Of a DNA stretch of 64,000 nt, positions 56,351 through 64,000 are shown one piece after another (position 1 is the stretch's first letter; each line of letters starts with the position of its first letter). The notes under the pieces are model-generated. The model saw only the letters and a list, made by a program, of their open reading frames with translations, made no database searches and had not been told where the DNA came from. The DNA is from Salvelinus alpinus. Taxonomy: Eukaryota > Chordata > Actinopteri > Salmoniformes > Salmonidae. The stretch lies in NCBI RefSeq assembly GCF_045679555.1, contig NC_092110.1:3177390-3241389 (forward strand), read 5' to 3'. The position numbers and the translations under genes are program-made.

Positions 56351-58492
56351 TGTGATTACTGAAACGGCTGTTTAAACTTCTTTTCTTTTTTTACATCAGA
56401 GTTGGTGAAAGCTTTTGAATGGAAAGTTTGAACATTCAATTCAGTGATATTCTTTAGACATGTTTCTTTAAACTTCTGAGAATAGTTCTTTCTTCAGTAT
56501 CTAAACATATATCTGGCAATGTGATACGGTATTTGTTTCCTTCAGATACAAGCTCTCTTTTTACTATTTGTATAAAAATGCTAGCAAGTAAACTGTGTTG
56601 TGCTGTGCGTTCTGAATGTTGGTGTTGATATCATTAATAATTGCATGAAATTATCAAACAACAATTTTTTCTTTTGTTTTAATGTAGAGATTGTATGAAC
56701 AAGGCTGGTAGTGCCAACTGTATTAAAATTATAATAACGATTCAACATGGACTCCATAAAGACATCTCTGTCATGGGAAAAACTAAAGTGATGTAACTGA
56801 GCTGCAAGCCGATGATGAATTTCACAATTGGTTAACATTGGATTAAGGTTAGGGTTAATGTTAGGCTTAGGGGTAAAGTTAGGGTTAGATTACATTTTAG
56901 AGTTTAGAATAGGGTCAGTTTTAGGTTTTGACTAGTTGGGCTGTTAATGGGATGCTGGTCAGAAATGTCCCTTAAGTTTAGTATTTTGGGGTTTGGGTCA
57001 GGGTTAGTGTTTCGGGTGGTGTATATGTACAGCACTTTGAACATTAAGCTACTAGTTGAAGTATTAGACAGCGATGACCATTTACATTCACATGCCCCAG
57101 ATCATGAGGGTTATTCATAAAACTATATCAAATGTATCAATCACCCTTTTGAGTTGAAAGGAGGAATCCAGTAGATATCCCAGACTGTTCAGAATCTATA
57201 ATAGGTGATTGATAATTGCTGTACCATCAGTTTGGTTGAGTACCTGTTCCCTTCATCACAAAACAAGAGGTAGGCCTACACATATTATGAGGTACATTCA
57301 TATTTATAATCTTGGCAATTGTCCATATGCCTAAATAAATGAATGAAGTTGCACATAAGAAGTGATTCTTTTTTTTTTAGATTCACTGCAGTATTGCAGA
57401 AACCTGTTGTGTGTTACAAAATACTCAAACTGAGAAAGGCTGAAAAGGAGAATGATGATCGTCTTGGAGTGGAGATGGCTGTCCATGAATTCTAACACAA
57501 TCGTTCACATTTGTCTAGTTCAACCAGTGTAACTAATCAAATCCAATCAAAATGTATTGGTCACATACACATATTTAGCAGATGTTATTGCGGATGTTAT
57601 AACTATTGTGTGAAAGAATGGATGTGCATTCTCCAGAGTCACACCAGCAACAAATCAGAGCACACAAACAATTAATTCAAACTGACCAATAGCAAGTCAT
57701 ACACATTTACTACTGTAGTTACTCTAATAAGGTGTGACTGGAAAATGCACCTCTACTCTGTTACACTAGTAGTCCCTCAAAGGCTCTGTAGGCTGCGTTC
57801 AGACAGGCAGACCAATTATATATTTTTCACTAATTGTGCAGCCTAAATGGCAGGAGACAAGACAAATGTAGGGAAACTCTTTTCACAGCACTTTGATACC
57901 GAAGTTACTGTTTCGTAACAGGTTCAGAGAACTTACGCATAAGGTTCGGAGAAGTAACGTAGCAGGTCAGGAGACTGAGGTTCAGGTTAGCGAAAACGCT
58001 CTCCTAACCTGCAACGAAAATCACTTTTTATCGAGGTGCAGTGAAAAGAGTGTCTCGACAAATGTTAGGTACATTTTCTATCTTGAATTATTCAACCATA
58101 AAAAACTACTCAGTAGGACTAGTCTATGTAGACTAGGCATAAGTGCAGAGCAATAGCAATACATTGAAATGGATAGATGTATCTTAAAGCAGTAGTAGGA
58201 TGAAGTTGCCTCTAGATCAGTTTTGCATGTCCCCCATTGGTGGTTAAAATTAGGATTGGGGGAAGGGAAAGCTGATCCTAGATCTGTACCTAGGTCAATT
58301 TCACCCCTAAAATATGAAAAGTTACCATTTGTTGCACTTTAGTGCCCTCGCGTGGATAACAGTTCCAACATAATTTTATACCTAATTATTTAGTATTGCA
58401 TTTAATGCAAATTTAAAATAACTTACTTGTAGCCAAGGTAATAAACATAGTTCCATTTCTTATCTGAAACTGATTCAGTCACAAAAAAAGAC
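56351..58492. other. Downstream flank of GNG2 without a gene
   Basis: Degenerate TTAGGG-like sequence lies at 56840-57020. An antisense LINE 3'-end fragment lies near 57536-57600 (AATCCAATCAAAATGTATTG). A block near 57915-58015 has repeated GGTTCAGAGA/GGTTCGGAGA motifs. The frame at 57893-58156 has no family resemblance. Confidence 0.5.
58483..58489 (-). terminator. Pol III terminator of the tRNA-Leu gene
   Basis: Seven A on the + strand are a run of T on the minus strand, starting a few bases after the tRNA 3' end at 58493. Confidence 0.85.
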
Positions 58493-58575
58493 TGTCAGAA
58501 GTGGGATTCGAACCCACGCCTCCAGGGGAGACTGCGACCTGAACGCAGCGCCTTAGACCGCTCGGCCATCCTGAC
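58493..58575 (-). tRNA. tRNA-Leu (anticodon CAG), intronless
   Basis: The minus strand reads GTCAGGATGGCCGAGCGGTC, then TAAGGCGCTGCGTTCAGGTC and later GGTTCGAATCC. The 83-nt class II cloverleaf has a long variable arm, as expected for Leu. The anticodon CAG lies at 58541-58539. The acceptor stem is complete with one G-U pair (GTCAGGA with TTCTGAC). A and B boxes are intact and a T run follows. CCA is not encoded. It agrees with the vertebrate tRNA-Leu-CAG sequence. Confidence 0.97.
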
Positions 58576-59706
58576 ACACTATATTAAGCTGTAAATCTTC
58601 ATATTTAAAGATCAACCACAAGAACAACCGTTTGATTTTAAATTCATGTGATGTAAACATTATATGCTTTTGTTTCATTAAACTGGCATGATTTCGAAAC
58701 GGATAGATTTTTATCACACCAGGTGCTAACGCTTTTTCACTTTACCCCAATCTCTGCCGCAACGGACCAATTCAAAACCGATAACTTTTGGCAACGAGCA
58801 AAAGAAAACGGGAGGAAGCTCCAGCAGCGGTGGCAGAGATTTTATAATTAACCCATTGTTTGTTTATAACTACCTAGCTCATTGTTCTATATGTGTCTGT
58901 GACGTAGCTAAGGGGCTCGTTTGAGTGGTAAGGCTAAAGCAACCTACTGTGACGTTAGACGACAGTCGGGGGAGGCGCATCTGCAACAGCCGAAAGTCGG
59001 ACACTAAAATGGGTTTTTCAACCGCAAGACTCAGACCAATATGGCTGAGTTGGCATTGTTTATAAAAGTGTTTCTTTATAATGTCGAAATAAACATGTCT
59101 CCAACTCCCATACCAGACACACACGAACTGAAATCACATGTGTGTACATTGTAGCCTACAATCAATTGAGAGAGTGAAACACTGAAAGAGACCCTAATAT
59201 CACATTCATTTGTACATATCCACTGTATACATAATTGCGGCAAAGTTCGTTCCTGTTTTTCAGTCATGTTGTTTGTCACTTCTTCTTCTCTGGTATTATG
59301 GCGATCAGCAAAGAAAAGTTAAAGGTGCATGCTGCCACCTACTGTACGGGTTGCGGAAAAGGGAGAAAAAAAAACATCATAAGCAATACAAGAATAAAAT
59401 ACATCTAAAAACCCATCCCACTCCTTCAATCATAGTCCAAATCACATCCCGACACTGGCTCAGGCGCCTGTGAAGACATTTGTCGACAGGATTCCTTGTA
59501 ATGCCTCTGCTGTAAAATCCCTGAGTCCCAAAAATCGTCCAGCCGCACACAAAACAATGCCTTTTTTCTCAGATTTCCTCTTTGTTTGCGGTGTGCAATG
59601 CAATAAACGATACAAAGTCCACCTTTTTAACATGCAACATGTCAGAATCCTGTTGGCGAGTAACATTTACTGGTCTCTCTAATACACCTACAATGTTATG
59701 GTTGTA
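58576..59706. other. Sequence between the tRNA and the SINE, no gene seen
   Basis: This is unassigned AT-balanced sequence. Open frames are short and without family resemblance. Confidence 0.5.
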
Positions 59707-59860
59707 GGTGGTCCCGTGTGGCTCAGTTGGTAGAGCATGGCGCTTGCAACGCCAGGGTTGTGGGTTCATTCCCCACGGGGGGACCAGGATGAATATGTAT
59801 GAACTTTACAATTTGTAAGTTGCTCTGGATAAGAGTGTCTGCTAAATGACGTAAATGTTA
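59707..59860 (+). mobile_element. tRNA-derived SINE with the shared 3' tail
   Basis: GGTCCCGTGTGGCTCAGTTG, then GTAGAGCATGGC (A box), and GTTGTGGGTTCATTCCCCAC (B box), with GGGGGGACC closing the acceptor-like stem. The 3' part, GTAAGTTGCTCTGGATAAGA, then GTGTCTGCTAAATGAC, is the tail also seen at 14936, 15483 and 62266. Confidence 0.85.
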
Positions 59861-59959
59861 TCTTCAACATTACTCCCTACTTCCATTCTTCTCATTGCCC
59901 CCGGATAGGAGACATGCTGGACAGCCCTCATTCTTGCCACCTCGGTCTCCTTCACCCTA

Positions 59960-61490
59960 ACAAGGAACTTCATGCTTGCCACCACAGCTAAAACAGGAAG
60001 CACCAGTGACTCGCTCAATACGGAAGTGGTCAGATGACGGGGATGCCAAGCTACAGGACTGTTTTCCTAGCACAGACTGGAATATGTTCCGGGATTCTTC
60101 CAATGGCATTGAGGAGTATACCACCTCAGTCACTGGTTTCATCAATAAGTACATTGAGGATGTTGTCCCAACAGTGACCGTACATACATATCCCAACCAG
60201 AAGCCATGGATTACAGGCAACATCTGCACCGAGCTAAAGGCTAGAGCTGCCGCTTTCAAGGAGTGCGACACTAATCTGGACGCTTATGAGAAATCCCGCT
60301 ATGCCTTCAGATAAACCATCAAACAGGCAAAGCGTCAACACAGGACTAAGATTAAATCCTACTACACCGGCTCTGACGCTCGTTTTTGTTGCAGAGCTTG
60401 CAAACTATTACGGACTACAAAGGTAAACCCAGCTGTGAACTGCCCAGTGACGCGAGCCTACCAGACGGGCTAAATGCCTTTCATGCTCGCTTCAAGGCAA
60501 GCAACACTGAAGCATGTATGAGAGCACCAGACTGAGTGATCACGCTCTCCATAGCCGATGTGAGTAAGATCTTGAAACAAGTCAACATTCACAAGGCCAC
60601 ATGTGTGGACCAACTGGCAAGTGTCTTCACTGATATTTCAACCTCTCCATGACCAAGTCTGTAATATCTACATGTTTCAAGCAGACCACCATAGTCCCTG
60701 TGCCCAAGAATGCCAAGGTAACCTGCCTAAATAACTATCGCCCTGTAGCACTCACATCTGTAGCCATGAAGTGCTTAAAAAGGCTGGTCATGGCTCACAT
60801 CAACACCATCATCCCGGAAACCCTAGACCCACTTCGCATACCGCCCCAACATATCAACCTGGACAAAAGGAACACCTATGTGAGAATGCTGTTCATTGAG
60901 TACAGCTCAGCGTTCAACACCATAGTGCCCACAAAGCTCATCACTAAGCACCCTGGAACTAAAGACCTCCGTCTGCAACTGGATCCTGGACCTCTTGATG
61001 GGCCGCCCCTAGGTGGTAAGGGTAGGCAACAACACATCTGCCATGCTGATCCTCAACATGGGGGCCCTTCAGGGGTGCGTGCTTAGTACCCTCCTGTATT
61101 CCTTGTTCACCCATGACTGCATGGCCAAGCATGACTCCAACTGTTGTGTCATTACTGATGACACAACGGTGGTAGGCCTGATCACCGACAACGATGAGAC
61201 AGCCTACAGGGAGGAGATCAGAGACCTGGCAGTGTGGCGCCAGGACAACAACCTCTCCCTCAACGTGAGCAAGACAAAGGAGCTAATCGTGGACTACAGG
61301 AAAAGGAGGGCCTGTAGTGGAGCGGGTCGAGAGCTTCAAGTTCCTTGGTGTCCACATCACCAAAATACTATCATGGTCCAAACACACCAAGACAGTTGTG
61401 AAGAGGGCAGGACACCACCTATTCCCCCTCAGGCGACTGAAAATATATGGCATGGGTCCCCAGATCCTCAAAAAGTTCTACAGCAAGTTC
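59960..61490 (+). mobile_element. L2-like LINE fragment
   Basis: The pieces read TRSIRKWSDDGDAKLQDCFP, then [60 protein letters not shown] and LITDNDETAYREEIRDLAVW. The catalytic FADDT box reads ITDDT. Frameshifts and stops separate the pieces. Its 3' end is lost where the next LINE begins near 61490. Confidence 0.85.
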
Positions 61491-62485
61491 TACAAGAAGT
61501 TCTGGCCTGAGATATGCCCTATCTTCATGCCTGCTTTAAACGATACGTTCGAAAGAGACATCATACCAGAGTCCTTGAAAACTGCATCCATTAGCTTGAT
61601 ACTAAAAAAACACCAAAGGCCCATTAAACTGCTCTTCGTTTAGACCTATTAGTTTGATAGGAGTTGATGTTAAAATAGTCGCTTAAACACGTGCCCGCAG
61701 GTTGGAGGTCCCAGACCTCATTAAACCTGATAAGACTGGCTTTGTCAAATCCAGATTTGGAACGGACAATGTGAGACGTGTTGTGAATATCATAAACCAC
61801 CTTGGCAGAATGAAAGACCCTGCACTCATTGTCTCTCTCGATGCCAAAAAGGCATCAAATTTGCTGTATTTGAAAAAGTTAATCTGGGTGATCATTTTAT
61901 TAATTTAAAATCACTTTATTCTGACCCATCAGCAGCAGTTAACACAAATGGTAAATTATCAGAAAGATTTCCTATCGGTAGGGGCTGTCGTCAAGGCTGT
62001 CTTTTATCTCCCGCTCTGTTCTCGTTAGTCATATAACCACCGGCCGAGGCAATAAGGTCTAGTAATATCACCAGGGGCATCTCTATGGGTGAAGAAGAGC
62101 ATAGAATGTCATTATTTGCTCATGATTTGCTTTTATACGTCTAAACCTAAACGTCTAGACCTCTGTCACTGCAGGAATGGACATCATATCTGAATATGGT
62201 AACCTGTCAGGGTACAAAATTAACATGGATAAATCCATTGCTTAACCTTTGAATATAACCCTCTACAATCATTTAACATTTTAACATTTAAGTCATTTAG
62301 CAGACGCTCTTATCCAGAGCGACTTACAAATTGGACAATCAACTTAGAAACGATATCTCTATTCCAAATGACTGAAACAGGCTTAAAATACTTCGGCATA
62401 TATGTTACTCCAAATCTTAAAGACCTGTTCACTTCAAATGATATGCCTTTGCTCACAAAGATTAAACAGGACCTGATTAACTGGT

Positions 62486-62799
62486 TGTTACGTACGTCGT
62501 TAAATGAAGACCAAGGTGCGTACATTTTCTTTTAATTTTAAATGTTCCACCAAAAACAATAAACAACTCAACGAACGTAAAGCTAGGAGTGCAACACACA
62601 AAGACAAGATCCCACAACAGAAGGTGGGAAAAAGGGCTGCCTAAGTATGATCCCCAATCAGAGACAACGATAGACAGCTGTCTCTGATTGGGAACCATAC
62701 TCGGCCAACAAAGAAATATAAACATAGATTTCCCACCCTAGTCACACCCTGACCTACCAAATGGAGAATTTAAAGGATCTCTAAGGTCAGGGCGCGACA
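62486..62799. mobile_element. Solo LTR (314 bp) with 5-bp target duplication CTGGT
   Basis: TGTTACGTACGTCG ... GGGCGCGACA is flanked by CTGGT at 62481-62485 and 62800-62804. It is the same family as 551-923 but in the opposite orientation. The hairpin arms 62644-62666 and 62679-62701 are kept. It interrupts the L1-like LINE, so it is younger than that insertion. Confidence 0.85.
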
Positions 62800-63261
62800 C
62801 TGGTCTTCCCTACCAAACTCTCTTTTTGGCAGGATTAATGTCGTCAGGATGAATATCCTTCCTTGACTAAATGATCTATTCCAAAATATCCCCTGCCATC
62901 TATCTCAGTCCTTTTTTCAGAAAATAGATGCCAATATATCTAAATATATCTGGAACAATAAGAAACCTAGAACCAAATTGTCCAAACTAATTAAGTCTAA
63001 GCATTTAGGAGGGTTCGGAGGGAATCAATAGCATGTCATCCAAGAGCATTAGCTTCCTTACCATTTATTAATAGCTTTGAAAAGATCCAGGCCTTATCTG
63101 ACAATTTGACAGTACATAAAACACTCTTAGCTTGGCAAGATGCAAGGCGGTAATTCCAGACCATATACTGTATCACTCTGGTCACCTATTTCCCTTAATA
63201 CAGATCCCCCCCCCCTCCCCACCCGACCCCCCAAATAAGGAGTATTGGACTTCTGGACTGG

Positions 63262-63753
63262 ATGACGAAGGGTATTGCTGACCTTACGCCTTTACTTACT
63301 GAGGACACTCTTAAATCGTTCCAACAGATAAAAACTGAGTTTGACTTACCCAACAAAGATTTTTTTAAGTATCTACAATTTAGACACTTCATAGAGGGTC
63401 AGAAGAAAGTCGATAAACTACGTTTTCAAATGACTGAAGTTGAAAAGCTATTTATGAATCGTACTGTTCGGAGAGGTTTAATCTCCGACATGTATTCTAT
63501 TTTATTGAACAGAAGTGCCTCATCCTATGATGCATTGAGACCTGTTTGGGAGAGAGACATTGGACATGCATTCGATGTGGAAGAATGGACTTCTATCTGC
63601 GAAAGGGTCTACCCCAAATGCACCTCCACAAGAATACAATTCATAGAATCTACTTTACACCTGTCCATCAGAATGTTTTCCAATGCATCACATTTATGTT
63701 TCAAATGTAAACAGGATACTTGCACCTTCATGCACGGTTTTTTGGTACTGTAG
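63262..63753 (+). pseudogene. C-terminal ORF2 piece of the L1/Tx1-like LINE
   Basis: An open frame of 163 codons: GIADLTPLLTEDTLKSFQQI, KTEFDLPNKDFFKYLQFRHF, then RPVWERDIGHAFDVEEWTSI. FDLPNKDFFKYLQFR is typical of the region after the reverse transcriptase in fish L1/Tx1 proteins. It has no start of its own and is part of a dead copy. Confidence 0.7.
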
Positions 63754-64000
63754 CAGAATCCAGTCTTATTGGAATTATATTAATTTACACATCCAGAAGA
63801 TCTTAGGTAGATCATTAGCTTATCACTGAATTTATATTTGCTCTACTTTGACTGTAAAGTTGTGTTTGACCATGACTCTGAACGTCTGTTCAATACCCTT
63901 GTTTACTTAGCCAAAAAATGCTTATTGTTATAATGGTCCACACCTGAAGTACCTACTGTGAGAATGTGGCTTTCTCAAGCTTCTGCTATTCTACCGCTAG

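Larger units (their letters stand above)
61491..64000 (+). mobile_element. L1/Tx1-like LINE fragment, running off the window, split by a solo LTR
   Basis: The pieces read NDTFERDIIPESLKTASISL, then SFRPISLIGVDVKIV and DLIKPDKTGFVKSRFGTDNV, which are L1-type reverse-transcriptase motifs (fingers). NVVRMNILP and KYIWNNKKPRTKLSKL follow the LTR. The 63262-63753 frame reads FFKYLQFRHFIEG, L1-like C-terminal sequence. Stops and frameshifts abound. A shared-tail fragment lies at 62266-62337. The clade call rests on motif resemblance only. Confidence 0.75.

Overview
The window is vertebrate nuclear DNA from a salmonid fish (Salmo/Oncorhynchus/Salvelinus type). Three things show this. There are two split genes with GT-AG introns and clear vertebrate orthologues. 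There is a eukaryotic tRNA gene. There is also a dense set of repeats typical of salmonids: Sleeping Beauty-type and other Tc1 transposons, L2-like LINEs, tRNA-derived SINEs and palindromic MITEs. I cannot separate species, or the two copies left by the salmonid genome duplication, from sequence alone.

The gene order is FRMD6 then GNG2, both on the + strand, as in human 14q22. FRMD6 (Willin) is cut by the left edge. Five coding exons between 2699 and 8727 encode the last 337 residues: the end of the FERM domain, the Ser-rich linker and a C-terminal PDZ-ligand-like tail. The third intron of this set holds a 2.5 kb (GTA)n array that stops 27 bp before the next exon. GNG2 is complete as a protein: two coding exons (54031-54117 and 54564-54692) give the 71-residue G-protein gamma-2 subunit with a CAIL prenylation box. 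Two upstream splice-flanked segments (ending at 25373, and 35800-35879) look like its non-coding first exons, so the gene would run for about 29 kb.

The rest is intron and intergenic DNA, mostly repeats: 1-2.6 kb Tc1 copies with a nested solo LTR; 8.7-25 kb FRMD6 3' UTR, MITEs, nested Tc1 copies and LINE/SINE debris; 25-54 kb GNG2 introns with an L2-like LINE (27.6-30.3 kb), a cluster of palindromic repeats (31-36 kb), two adjacent Tc1 copies (36.8-40.2 kb, the second nearly intact), an antisense LINE end (41.8-42.7 kb), a truncated Sleeping Beauty-type copy (46.7-47.7 kb) and a decayed retroelement, possibly DIRS-like (48.3-51.5 kb); 55-64 kb another Tc1 derivative, tRNA-Leu(CAG) on the minus strand, a SINE, an L2-like LINE and an L1/Tx1-like LINE split by a second solo LTR.

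I see no new protein system. The most interesting signals are structural. Two microsatellites abut splice acceptors, one in FRMD6 and one in GNG2. The FRMD6 array is packed with donor-like GTAAGA sites and is stop-free on the antisense strand. One family of palindromic repeats has eight copies here, five of them within 5 kb. Two solo LTRs of one family keep a large hairpin. A tight cluster of heat-shock-element pentamers lies between the genes.
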